This document shows, one piece after another, positions 53,917 to 62,398 of a DNA stretch of 64,000 bases. This DNA is from Murdochiella massiliensis (lineage in GTDB: Bacteria > Bacillota > Clostridia > Tissierellales > Peptoniphilaceae): contig NZ_FIZW01000002.1 in the NCBI RefSeq assembly GCF_900059565.1, positions 1,228,501 through 1,292,500 on the forward strand, read 5' to 3'. The position numbers and the translations under genes are program-made. A model generated the notes under the pieces. That model made no database searches. It saw only the letters and a list, made by a program, of their open reading frames with translations, and was not told where the DNA came from. Within the stretch, counting starts at the first letter, position 1; each line of letters begins with the position of its first letter.

Positions 53917-55065
53917 ATGGATTTCAAACTGGATAATTCGCATCTACTCCAACAGGAGCTATTCCGTCGCTTTGCGGAAACCGAAATCAAACCATTAGCC
54001 GCAGAGATGGATGAAAAGGAAGAATATAATTCTGCTCTACTACAAAAGTTGCAAAAATACGGTTTTTTTGGAATTCCATATTCAAAGCAATTTGGAGGGG
54101 AGGGGAGCGATACTTTAGCATATGCATTATGCATAGAAGAGATTTCAAAAGTTGACGCTAGCACAGGCATTACTTTATCTGTCCATACCTCCCTTTGCTG
54201 CTCATGTATCAACAATTTTGGCACAGAGGAACAAAAAGAGAAATATCTTCGTCCTTTAATCAACGGTACCAAAATTGGTTGCTATGGTCTTACTGAACCT
54301 GGCGCAGGTTCTGATGTACAAGGAGCGGAAACCACCGCTGTCCAAGACGGAGATAGTTGGGTCATAAATGGATCCAAGATTTTTACGACTAATTCAGGCT
54401 TTGCTGATACTTGCATTGTTTTTGCGCTCACTGATCGTAATGTTCCAGCTTACAAGGGGATGACAGCTTTCATTGTCGATCTTAAAAGGTCAAACGGTAT
54501 AACTATCAGCGATAATATCAAGCGCATGGGCATTCGAGCCGCCTCTAACTGTATCGTTTCATATGACAATGTTCGGGTCGATAGTGGCCGCATTCTTGGA
54601 CCAGTAGGAAGTGGCTTTAAAATTGCAATGTCAGCCTTAGATTGCGGTCGTATCGGCATTGCTGCACAAGCTGTTGGAATTGCACAAGGTGCACTCAATG
54701 AAGCTATTAAATACGCTAAGGAGCGGAAGCAGTTTGGAAAGAATATTATTTCCTTTCAGAATTCGCAATTCAAGCTTGCTGAAATACAAACCAAAATCGA
54801 CGCCGCTCGTCTACTGACATGGCGCGCAGCAGTAGCTGAAGATAATACTGAGATGTTTGGGCATATGGCTGCCATGGCAAAATTAATGGCATCTGAAGTT
54901 GCTGTTGAAGCATCTCGATTTGCAATTCAACTTTTTGGAGGCTATGGATTTTGCCGAGAGTATCCGGTTGAACGCATGTATCGCGATGCTAAAATTACTG
55001 AAATATATGAGGGCACCAGCGAAGTTATGAAAATGGTAATCTCCAGTTCTATGAAGTTAAGATAA
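53917..55065 (+). CDS. Acyl-CoA dehydrogenase/enoyl-CoA reductase
   Basis: The 382-residue flavoenzyme has the family blocks CYGLTEPGAGSDVQGAETTA near residue 127, WVINGSKIFTTNSG near 148, RKQFGKNI near 270, and YEGTSEVMK near 368 with the catalytic glutamate. It is closest in general pattern to short-chain enzymes of anaerobes (butyryl-CoA or caffeyl-CoA type) and is followed after 19 bp by etfB and etfA, its electron partners. In fermenters such enzymes usually reduce the enoyl-CoA. AGGAGG precedes ATG. Confidence 0.92.
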   Translation: MDFKLDNSHLLQQELFRRFAETEIKPLAAEMDEKEEYNSALLQKLQKYGFFGIPYSKQFGGEGSDTLAYALCIEEISKVDASTGITLSVHTSLCCSCINNFGTEEQKEKYLRPLINGTKIGCYGLTEPGAGSDVQGAETTAVQDGDSWVINGSKIFTTNSGFADTCIVFALTDRNVPAYKGMTAFIVDLKRSNGITISDNIKRMGIRAASNCIVSYDNVRVDSGRILGPVGSGFKIAMSALDCGRIGIAAQAVGIAQGALNEAIKYAKERKQFGKNIISFQNSQFKLAEIQTKIDAARLLTWRAAVAEDNTEMFGHMAAMAKLMASEVAVEASRFAIQLFGGYGFCREYPVERMYRDAKITEIYEGTSEVMKMVISSSMKLR

Positions 55066-55084
55066 GAAAGGAACGTTCTAGAAA

Positions 55085-55873
55085 ATGAAGATTGTTGTTT
55101 GTATCAAACAGGTGCCAGATACCACTCAGGTAAAACTAAACCCCAAAACCAATACATTAATTCGCGAAGGTGTTCCATCGATTATCAATCATGATGATAA
55201 AGCTGGCCTTGAAAAGGCGCTTCAGTTGCGAGAACAAGTTGGAGGAACCGTTTCTGTTGTCTGCATGGGCCCTCCTCAGGCGGAAAGGGCTTTGCGAGAA
55301 GCTCTAGCTATGGGCGCAGATCACGCATATCTTCTATCTGATCGTAGGTTTGGTGGGTCCGATACTTATGCTACTGCAGTAATCATTTCTTCCGCTCTGT
55401 TTAGGATCGGTTTTGATCTTGTTATAACCGGGCGTCAAGCAATTGATGGTGATACCGCACAAGTTGGTCCGCAAATTGCAGAGCAGTTGCATATTCCACA
55501 AATATGTTATGCAAAGGACATTAAAGTTGAAGAAGATTACCTGATTGTTGAGCGTCAATTTGAAAATCAAACGTACATTCTCAAAGTTAATACCCCTTGT
55601 CTGATAACAGCGCTCTCGGAGATGAGCTCACCACGTTATATGAGTATAAAAGGAATTGTTGATGCTTACAAAAAAAACGTCACCATTTGGGGATTTGATG
55701 ATCTTAAAGAACACTTCAATCCTGATTTTATTGGACTTAGCGGTTCTCCTACTAATGTGTTCCTTTCATTTGGCAAACATTTGCACACCCCCGGCACTAT
55801 CTTAAATAATGTATCTGCTGACGAAGCAATCGATGCTATCATAGGAACGCTAATCCAGCGTCACTTCGTCTAA
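55085..55873 (+). CDS. etfB: Electron-transfer flavoprotein beta subunit
   Basis: The 262-residue subunit has IVVCIKQVPDT at the N terminus and the TGRQAIDGDTAQVGPQIAEQ block near residues 117-136, a motif shared with bifurcating Etf proteins of clostridia and acetogens. If bifurcating, NADH would drive both reduction of the enoyl-CoA and of ferredoxin; that is inference. It starts 19 bp after the dehydrogenase gene, with AAAGGAAC upstream, and its stop codon touches an out-of-use ATG 18 bp before etfA. Confidence 0.94.
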   Translation: MKIVVCIKQVPDTTQVKLNPKTNTLIREGVPSIINHDDKAGLEKALQLREQVGGTVSVVCMGPPQAERALREALAMGADHAYLLSDRRFGGSDTYATAVIISSALFRIGFDLVITGRQAIDGDTAQVGPQIAEQLHIPQICYAKDIKVEEDYLIVERQFENQTYILKVNTPCLITALSEMSSPRYMSIKGIVDAYKKNVTIWGFDDLKEHFNPDFIGLSGSPTNVFLSFGKHLHTPGTILNNVSADEAIDAIIGTLIQRHFV

Positions 55874-55890
55874 TGAGAGGAAGAAAAGCA

Positions 55891-56961
55891 ATGAGAAAAG
55901 ATATTTTTGTAATCGTCGAACAGCGCGGTGGTGTTATCCAAAAGGTAAGTTATGAGATTATCGGTGAAGCGGCCAGACTCTCCAGAGAGATCAATCAGCA
56001 AGTTGTTGCAGTCCTACTTGGTCATAACATTAAAGATCAAGCTGAGGACCTTATACAGTACGGGGCTAACAAGGTTTTCGTCATTGATCATGCTGTGTTA
56101 GAAAATTACACAACTGAGCCCTATGTCAAGGCAGTCGAATATATCATCAAAAGCTATGACCCCCACACTGTGCTTTTTGGCGCGACATCTATTGGTAGAG
56201 ATTTGGCACCGCGTCTTGCTGCTCGCATTCATACTGGTCTAACTGCAGATTGCACTCGCTTAGATATTGATGTAAAAGAGTATCAAGAATATCTTCGAAC
56301 CTCAACATCTCTGTCTTTACAGCCGGAACGAATTAATTCGCTCGATACATCTGATCGGTATCTAAAAATGACCCGCCCTGCATTTGGTGGGAACGTTATG
56401 GCTACAATTGTTTGTCGCAAATATTCTCCACAAATGGCAACTATCCGACCTGGAGTGATGAAAGTACCCACAAGAGATGAACAGCGAAAAGGCGAGATTG
56501 TCACTATCGATCCCGGCTTAAAAATGAGCGATCAAAATGTTGAGATCCTAAGCATTATTAACAATAACAAAAAAGTCAAAGATATCACTGAGGCAAAAGT
56601 CATTGTTTCTGGAGGGCGTGGAGTAGGCGGACCAAAAGGGTTTAAAATGCTACGTGATCTTGCCTTGACGCTTGATGGTGAAGTCGCAGCCTCTCGTATC
56701 GCTGTCGATAATGGCTGGCTGGAAAAAGACTTTCAAGTTGGTCAGACCGGTAAAAACGTCCATCCGGAACTTTACATCGCATGTGGCATCTCTGGTGCGA
56801 TCCAACATTTGGCAGGAATGGAAAATTCTGAATTTGTTATTGCTATAAACAAGGATGCAAATTGTCCCATGATGAAGATAGCAGATCTCGGCATTGTCGG
56901 TGACTTAAACATTATTATCCCAAAGCTAATCAGCGAAATCAAAGCGTGTCAAGAGCGATAG
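55891..56961 (+). CDS. etfA: Electron-transfer flavoprotein alpha subunit
   Basis: The 356-residue subunit has the C-terminal FAD domain: VSGGRGVGGPKGF near residue 242, AASRIAVDNGW, VGQTGKNVHPELYIACGISG and AINKDANCPMMKIADLGIVG, all standard. No N-terminal ferredoxin-like domain is present, unlike CarE. ATG 55891 has GAGAGGAAG upstream; a start at 55873 overlapping the etfB stop lacks a site. It is the last gene of the run and is followed by a long hairpin. Confidence 0.94.
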   Translation: MRKDIFVIVEQRGGVIQKVSYEIIGEAARLSREINQQVVAVLLGHNIKDQAEDLIQYGANKVFVIDHAVLENYTTEPYVKAVEYIIKSYDPHTVLFGATSIGRDLAPRLAARIHTGLTADCTRLDIDVKEYQEYLRTSTSLSLQPERINSLDTSDRYLKMTRPAFGGNVMATIVCRKYSPQMATIRPGVMKVPTRDEQRKGEIVTIDPGLKMSDQNVEILSIINNNKKVKDITEAKVIVSGGRGVGGPKGFKMLRDLALTLDGEVAASRIAVDNGWLEKDFQVGQTGKNVHPELYIACGISGAIQHLAGMENSEFVIAINKDANCPMMKIADLGIVGDLNIIIPKLISEIKACQER

Positions 56962-57110
56962 TGCGTTTAATTTGTAGTTAAAATGAGGTGGAAGAAAATC
57001 GATCTAATATACATCTTCGCTCTTTAGCGAACTCCAAGCACATGTAGACGTCTATCGGCGTCAAAAATCGTTTGATCCGTCTTGTTCAATCCAGTTTCCC
57101 TGTAAGAAGA

Positions 57111-57166
57111 GTCAGAAAAGAATCACAGAGTACATCCCTTTCGGATGTGCTCTGTGATTTTCTGAC
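57111..57166 (+). terminator. Long hairpin ending the Etf operon
   Basis: GTCAGAAAA...ATCACAGAG.ACATCC pairs with GGATGTGCTCTGTGAT...TTTCTGAC around a 5-nt loop over about 25 pairs with few mismatches. T residues lie inside the right arm rather than after it. It lies 150 bp after etfA. The 57167-57321 remainder contains nothing I can support. Confidence 0.6.
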
Positions 57167-57321
57167 AATAACAGTGGAATCACAGAGATGCAGATCAGTC
57201 TACCAAAGGAGTCGGCTCATGAAGCAAAAAGAAAGAAGGAGGAAATATTTAAAATCATATTTATAATATTTCGCAGCGTAAACTTCTAAATTCTAAACAG
57301 AAAAACTGAAAGTAAGACAGT

Positions 57322-57826
57322 TTACCTGCGTTTTCCAGCAATCCATGAATGCCCACACTTAAGACAAGAGATCTTCACTTTTCCTGAAGACGGTCCCCCT
57401 AGGACTGCACCGACACCACCGGCAAGAAAGCCTCCAACTGCAGCACGTCCGATCGAAAGCCCTTTGGCATTTACAGATATCTGATCGCTTCCACACCTCG
57501 GACATGTAATTTTTGGTGGATAATCTCGAGCTATTTGAGAGTCACAAGCTGCTTTATCCTTCGGAAATAAATTAATACCTTTTTCTCCTAAAGCGGCTAA
57601 GAATTTAATCACCCCATCACATTGCTTTTTATTAAAATCTATAATCTTGGGAATGTTGCTATATTTATCAATTATGATTTCTAGTAATCCATTTTTTGTA
57701 GCTAATGGGAAGGAATATGTGATTTCCAAGATTCTGGACAGGTCATAACTCTCCTTTCCATAGGAAAAGACGTTATCTTCAAGGGGCAATTTTTTTTCGT
57801 AGCAAAGTTCCTATTTTAATTTCCAT
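57322..57826 (-). CDS. Zinc-ribbon protein with a poly-A frame break near its start
   Basis: The main frame encodes 155 residues: an unrecognised N-terminal part, then CPRCGSDQISVN, a Gly/Ala-rich hydrophobic hairpin (AAVGGFLAGGVGAVLGG) and CLKCGHSW, so two CxxC pairs flank a possible membrane-inserting segment. That frame has only a TTG start (57789) without a ribosome site. A good start, ATG 57826 after AAGGAG, lies upstream and reads MEIKIGTLLRKK into an A8 run (57790-57797). With seven A residues the two parts join into one protein. The gene is thus phase-off, slippage-dependent, recently broken or misread. Function unknown. Confidence 0.6.
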
Positions 57827-57897
57827 AATAGACTCCTTATAACAGCTAATTTAATGATTAAGTCCCGTTTCTTTCATTACACTACAGCAGACGGTCG

Positions 57898-57929
57898 AGA
57901 GCACAAATCTTGTGTTTGGTGCTCTTTTT
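57898..57929 (+). terminator. Small hairpin with T-run upstream of murB
   Basis: AGAGCAC (57898-57904) and GTGCTCT (57919-57925) with a 14-nt loop and T5. No forward gene ends just before it, so it may be a leftover terminator or an attenuator in the murB leader. Confidence 0.5.
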
Positions 57930-57969
57930 AGGGTAATCTTATGACATATGAGTATAGGGAGGCAAGGGA

Positions 57970-58881
57970 ATGATCAAGGAGAATCAGCGTGCGGAGTTGT
58001 GCTCGGGGGCGTACGGCATTGCTACAGAGGGGGTATGCCTGTCTTCGCTGACCACATTTCATTTGGGTGGTCCGTGCGATCTGTTAATCGAAGTGACTTC
58101 CGAGAAGGAAGCGCTGCGCACCATTCGCTATTTACGTAGCAGCGCCATCCCGTTTATGGTTATCGGAAACGGATCAAATCTGTTGGTACGTGACGGCGGG
58201 ATTGATGGCGTTGTCGTGAAGATGGGGCCGGCGTTTTCGGACGTGACGGTAGAAGGCAATGTGGTCACGGCTCAGGCTGGCGCTGCGGTGGCCAAAGTTG
58301 CACAGATCAGTTTTGAAGCCGGTCTTACCGGAATGGAGGCACTTGCGGGAATTCCGGGAACGGTGGGCGGCGGCGTCATTATGAATGCGGGTGCCTATGA
58401 ACACGAAATGAAGAACGTATTGCACTCTTTGCATGCGATAGAGAAAGATAATACGCTGTGTACGCTAACGCGAGATGAAATGGACATGGGCTATCGTACA
58501 TCACGAATGATGCGCGAGGGCATGGTGGTTACAGAGACGATCTTTGAGCTGCAACCGGGTGATCCGAAGGAAATTCGGGAAAGAGCGGCAGAATATGCTT
58601 TGCGCCGTCGAACAAAACAACCGCTGGATAAATATTCCGCGGGATCTACGTTTAAACGTCCGCAGGGGCACTTTGCCGGGGCACTCATTGAGCAAGCCGG
58701 GCTTAGAGGCTATGCCATTCGTGGTGCGCAGGTTTCCGAAAAACATTGTGGATTTTTGATTAACAATGGCGAAGCGACAGCTCGCGATGTGCTGGATCTG
58801 ATTCACTATGTGCAGGAAACGGTCAAGAAAACTTCCGGCGTAGAGCTGGAACCGGAAGTACGCATTATCGGAAAAGAATAG
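57970..58881 (+). CDS. murB: UDP-N-acetylenolpyruvoylglucosamine reductase
   Basis: It reduces enolpyruvyl-UDP-GlcNAc to UDP-MurNAc with FAD and NADPH, in peptidoglycan precursor synthesis. The 303-residue type II enzyme shows TFHLGGPCDLLIEV near residue 29, IGNGSNLLVRDGGIDG near 59, GIPGTVGGGVIMNAGAYEHE near 122, and the catalytic-site SAGSTFKRPQGHFAGALIEQ near 221 with the catalytic Ser in the first GST. GGGAGG precedes ATG. It is the first gene of a wall and division cluster running to the rRNA operon. Confidence 0.95.
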   Translation: MIKENQRAELCSGAYGIATEGVCLSSLTTFHLGGPCDLLIEVTSEKEALRTIRYLRSSAIPFMVIGNGSNLLVRDGGIDGVVVKMGPAFSDVTVEGNVVTAQAGAAVAKVAQISFEAGLTGMEALAGIPGTVGGGVIMNAGAYEHEMKNVLHSLHAIEKDNTLCTLTRDEMDMGYRTSRMMREGMVVTETIFELQPGDPKEIRERAAEYALRRRTKQPLDKYSAGSTFKRPQGHFAGALIEQAGLRGYAIRGAQVSEKHCGFLINNGEATARDVLDLIHYVQETVKKTSGVELEPEVRIIGKE

Positions 58882-58973
58882 ACATTCGGTACGAAGGAAA
58901 AGAAGAAACCTATGTTTCGCGCTGACATTGAGGCTGACATTGAGAAGGAAAACGGCGGAAGGAGGTGGACATC

Positions 58974-59864
58974 ATGAAAATGGTCATTGTGACCGGTATG
59001 AGCGGTGCGGGAAAAAGCTCCGTCCTGCGCTTATTTGAGGACATGGGCTACTATTGCATGGATAATATTCCTCCCCGTCTCATTAACAACTTTCTTGATT
59101 TGACCAGAAGCGCCTCGAAGCCGATGACTCGAGTTGCACTGGGCGTGGATATTCGCGGTGGCGCTTTTTTTGAAGACTTGCAATCTACCGTCGAAGCACT
59201 GAAAAAAGAAAAGGATATGGAGGTCACCACCCTGTTTCTCACCGCTTCCGACGAGACTCTGGTGCGTCGTTACAAAGAATTGCGCAGGCCGCATCCCATG
59301 GATAAGGCCGGCAATATTTTTGACGGCATTCAGCGAGAAAAAAATTTTTTGGCGCATTTACGCCAGACTTCGGATGTTCTGGTCGATACGACGGACAAAA
59401 CGTTAGGGGAACTAAAGGAACAGATCGACCATTTGTTCCTGCCGGCAGGAGAAAAGCCTGCCCTGTTGATTTCCGTCATCTCCTTTGGATACAAGCACGG
59501 AATCGTTCTGGATGCGGACTTGGTTTTTGATGTGCGGTTCGTGAACAATCCATACTATGTCGCGGACTTGCGTAAATTGACGGGACTGGATGCGTCGTTA
59601 CAGGATTATGTGCTGCAATTCCCAGAGACAACGCAGTTTTTGACCAAAGCGCTGGATTTGTTATCCTTCTTAATTCCCCTCTACATACGCGAAGGAAAGC
59701 GAACACTTACGGTTGCGTTGGGTTGCACCGGTGGACGCCATCGTTCGGTGGTGATGGCGGAGATGCTGGGCCAAAAACTCAGTGAGCGGTATCAGGGAGT
59801 CAATGTATCGCACCGTGATCGTCGGTATTGGAAAGAATCCGCACAGAAAGGAGGGCTGCGATGA
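58974..59864 (+). CDS. rapZ: RNase adapter/nucleotide-binding protein RapZ
   Basis: The 296-residue P-loop protein (YvcJ of Bacillus) has Walker A GMSGAGKSS at 8-16 and the C-terminal GCTGGRHRSVVMAE block. In Gram-positives it is involved in nucleotide and cell-wall-linked signalling; in E. coli it is an RNase E adapter for GlmZ. AAGGAGG lies eight bases before ATG 58974; a GTG three codons earlier overlaps the site. It overlaps the NUDIX gene by 4 bp. Confidence 0.94.
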   Translation: MKMVIVTGMSGAGKSSVLRLFEDMGYYCMDNIPPRLINNFLDLTRSASKPMTRVALGVDIRGGAFFEDLQSTVEALKKEKDMEVTTLFLTASDETLVRRYKELRRPHPMDKAGNIFDGIQREKNFLAHLRQTSDVLVDTTDKTLGELKEQIDHLFLPAGEKPALLISVISFGYKHGIVLDADLVFDVRFVNNPYYVADLRKLTGLDASLQDYVLQFPETTQFLTKALDLLSFLIPLYIREGKRTLTVALGCTGGRHRSVVMAEMLGQKLSERYQGVNVSHRDRRYWKESAQKGGLR

Positions 59865-60301
59865 AGGAAACGAGCGCCGGCGGCGTCATTATCAAGGGAA
59901 GAGAAGTGCTTGTGCTGCGCAAGTTCCGTGGAGATTGGGTGTTGCCGAAAGGTCGAATCGAAGAAGGTGAAACGCTGGAAGAGACAGCCCTGCGTGAGGT
60001 TAATGAAGAGAGCGGCCTTGCTTGCCGCGTAGGAGACTATATCGGGTTTGTGCGCTATAACTATTCCAAACCGAACGGCGTAGAAGTACATAAAACCGTT
60101 CATTATTATACGATGACGGCAGAAGGCGGCACCATGAAGCCGCAACGAGAAGAGGGGTTTTGCGACTCGGCCTTCATGCCTTGGCGAAAAGCAGTGAAAT
60201 TGTTGCGGCATGATTCCGAACGCAACATGGTACGCCAAGCTTTTAGCGGCTCTTCGAGTTCGAAAAAGAAGACTCCTCCTTCCCGGGAGACGGAATCATG
60301 A
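59861..60301 (+). CDS. NUDIX hydrolase
   Basis: The 146-residue protein has a complete NUDIX box G-x5-E-x7-REVNEESGL (GRIEEGETLEETALREVNEE near residues 31-50), so it cleaves a nucleoside diphosphate linked to another group. It is translationally coupled to rapZ and whiA by 4-bp overlaps on both sides. The related Bacillus cluster has yvcI (NUDIX) before yvcJ and an extra gene yvcK; here the NUDIX gene sits in the yvcK place and yvcK is absent. The C terminus is Ser/Lys-rich and probably disordered. Confidence 0.92.
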   Translation: MKETSAGGVIIKGREVLVLRKFRGDWVLPKGRIEEGETLEETALREVNEESGLACRVGDYIGFVRYNYSKPNGVEVHKTVHYYTMTAEGGTMKPQREEGFCDSAFMPWRKAVKLLRHDSERNMVRQAFSGSSSSKKKTPPSRETES

Positions 60302-61233
60302 GTTTCTCTTACGATACCAAAACCGAGTGTGCTCGTTTGCCTGTGCATTCAAAAATAGAAGCGCTTCTTGAACTATCGGCTATGGCGCGCCTAAACGCGG
60401 CCATGGTGATTAATCGCGACGGACATCATCTTCGCTTTTTTTCGGAACACCCTGAGGTGATTGGCTGTGTAGCCGGCTTGTCGCGTTTTTTATTGGAAAC
60501 GGAAGGCGAGATTCGCGCCCAGCAGGATGATCGCCTGCAAAAAAACCCGGTGTATTATATGGATCTTCCGGAAAAAGAGACGGAAGCGCTTTTAGCACAG
60601 AGCGGGGTGGATCTTTTCGGTCATGCGACGCAAAGCCTGGAAGCTATTTTCGGTCGTCTTCGCGTTGAGGCGAATGCACGAGCCTACTTGCGAGGCGCAT
60701 TTTTAGCGGCCGGCTCCGTTGTCGATCCGGAAAAGTCGTACCACTTGGAAGTGGTGACGAAGAACGATTTGGATGGGAAAATTTTAGCGCACGTTTTTCA
60801 TACGCTTTCCTTGCCGGTCAAGCAGACCACACGCGGTGCGCTTACGGTATACTATTTTAAAGATTCCGAGGCGATCTCCGACATGATGGTTGCTATTGGC
60901 GCCTCGGCGGCCATGTTGGCGCTGGAAAACGTCAAGATCAAAAAAGAGCTCAAAAACACAATCAATCGGAAATCCAATGCCGAAGCAGCAAACTTGGACA
61001 AGCAGTATCAAGCAGCGTTGGAACAGATTCGCGCCATCCATTATATAGATGAAAAACGGGGACTGGACAGTTTGCCGGAATCGTTGCGTGCGGTGGCACG
61101 AGCGCGCTTGGAACATCCCATGGCCAACCTTAGGCAACTTGGAGAGCACATGAATCCACCTTTGAGTAAGTCCGGCGTCATGCACCGTATGCGTCGTTTA
61201 CTCGAAGAAGCGTCTATGCTGGAGGAAAAATGA
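60298..61233 (+). CDS. whiA: Sporulation/division regulator WhiA
   Basis: The 311-residue protein has the LAGLIDADG-like N-terminal domain (FLAAGSVVDPEKSYHLEV near residue 139) and the C-terminal helix-turn-helix (HPMANLRQLGEHMNPPLSKS near 277). WhiA affects division and chromosome segregation in Firmicutes even without sporulation. Four-base overlaps with the NUDIX gene and the LCP gene place it in the middle of a coupled operon. Confidence 0.95.
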   Translation: MSFSYDTKTECARLPVHSKIEALLELSAMARLNAAMVINRDGHHLRFFSEHPEVIGCVAGLSRFLLETEGEIRAQQDDRLQKNPVYYMDLPEKETEALLAQSGVDLFGHATQSLEAIFGRLRVEANARAYLRGAFLAAGSVVDPEKSYHLEVVTKNDLDGKILAHVFHTLSLPVKQTTRGALTVYYFKDSEAISDMMVAIGASAAMLALENVKIKKELKNTINRKSNAEAANLDKQYQAALEQIRAIHYIDEKRGLDSLPESLRAVARARLEHPMANLRQLGEHMNPPLSKSGVMHRMRRLLEEASMLEEK

Positions 61234-62384
61234 ACGCGTATCGTAATGAAGAGGACCCCCGCACACAGCGTGCTTACGGGAGGGGTGGAAATCCGCATTT
61301 TGTGGAAAATCGGGCGTATGGACAGCATGATGAGGACGATACGTTGCCGTTAACGGTTGAGGACGTGCGTCGCGCCATGCGTGCCGAGAAGGCCGGACGC
61401 CAAGCGGATAAAAAGCAGAAGAAGTCGGAAGCGCATCGCGTCTATCGTGATGCGGATCCGGAGAAATACTATAGCGATGCCGAAAAGCCGCGGAAAAAGA
61501 AGAGCTGTCTTGGTCGTTTGTTGCGCATGTTTCTCCTTCTTCTTGTCGCAGCGGTCATCGTGCTCGTTGCCTATCTTTATTTGTGGGACAAGGAGAAGGA
61601 AAACCTGCCGATACCGGCAGCGGAGCAAGGCAATACGCTTGCGCCGATTCAGGATGATCTTCTGGTTCTTTTGGCCGGCGTGGATGACACCGGAACCGGT
61701 GAACCGCAACGTACGGATACTCTCTTGCTGCTGCGCTTTGCTTTCGGGGAAGGCCGTATCATTGGATTGTCTATTCCGCGTGATTCGCGCGTCTATGTTG
61801 ATGGGGAACCCGATAAGATTAACCATGCGCATGCTTATGGCGGCATCGAATTGACCATGCAGACCATACGCGATTTTCTCGGCATTGACCTGGACTATTA
61901 TATTGAGGTGGACTATCAAACGGTGAAGGCGGTCGTGGATGCAGCCGGAGGCGTGCGCTATACCGTTCCCGAGGAGGCGGCACCTGTAAGGGGCGAGGTG
62001 CATCGCGTTGGCGATCATGTGTTAGATGGGGAAGAAACGCTCAGCTTTTTACGGCATCGTCAAGGTTATGTGAATGGAGATCTTGACCGGGTTCAAGCGC
62101 AACAGGCCTTTCTTCAGGAAACGGCGAAGCAGGTAGCTTCACCGCTTCATTTCTATCGCTATCCGTTTGTGCTTCACGCCTTCCGCACAAATGCCAAGAC
62201 GAATCTTCCGGCGCTTCCGATGCTGCCGAAGTTGCCCGGCATGATGCTTTCCGGATTATCCAACATGGAACTGCACACCATCCCCGGCGACGGGGAAATG
62301 ATTGACGATGTCAGCTATTATGTCGTCGACAGCGAAGGAACAATGGAGTTGGTTAATGAATTATTTGCTCCTTTTGTTTTCTAG
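61230..62384 (+). CDS. LytR-CpsA-Psr family cell-wall glycopolymer transferase
   Basis: LCP proteins attach teichoic-acid-like or capsule polymers to peptidoglycan. The 384-residue protein has an unusually long, charged cytoplasmic N terminus (about 95 residues, rich in Arg, Glu and Lys), one transmembrane helix (about 97-118) and the extracellular LCP domain with RTDTLLLLRF, LSIPRDSRVYVDG and FLRHRQGYVNGDLDRVQAQQ, which contain the arginines that bind the pyrophosphate. It overlaps whiA by 4 bp. Confidence 0.93.
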   Translation: MNAYRNEEDPRTQRAYGRGGNPHFVENRAYGQHDEDDTLPLTVEDVRRAMRAEKAGRQADKKQKKSEAHRVYRDADPEKYYSDAEKPRKKKSCLGRLLRMFLLLLVAAVIVLVAYLYLWDKEKENLPIPAAEQGNTLAPIQDDLLVLLAGVDDTGTGEPQRTDTLLLLRFAFGEGRIIGLSIPRDSRVYVDGEPDKINHAHAYGGIELTMQTIRDFLGIDLDYYIEVDYQTVKAVVDAAGGVRYTVPEEAAPVRGEVHRVGDHVLDGEETLSFLRHRQGYVNGDLDRVQAQQAFLQETAKQVASPLHFYRYPFVLHAFRTNAKTNLPALPMLPKLPGMMLSGLSNMELHTIPGDGEMIDDVSYYVVDSEGTMELVNELFAPFVF

Positions 62385-62398
62385 AAGGAGGGCAAAAA

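Noticed and set aside
57072..57266. 64-codon forward frame after etfA
   Set aside because: It contains the operon hairpin and lacks a ribosome site.
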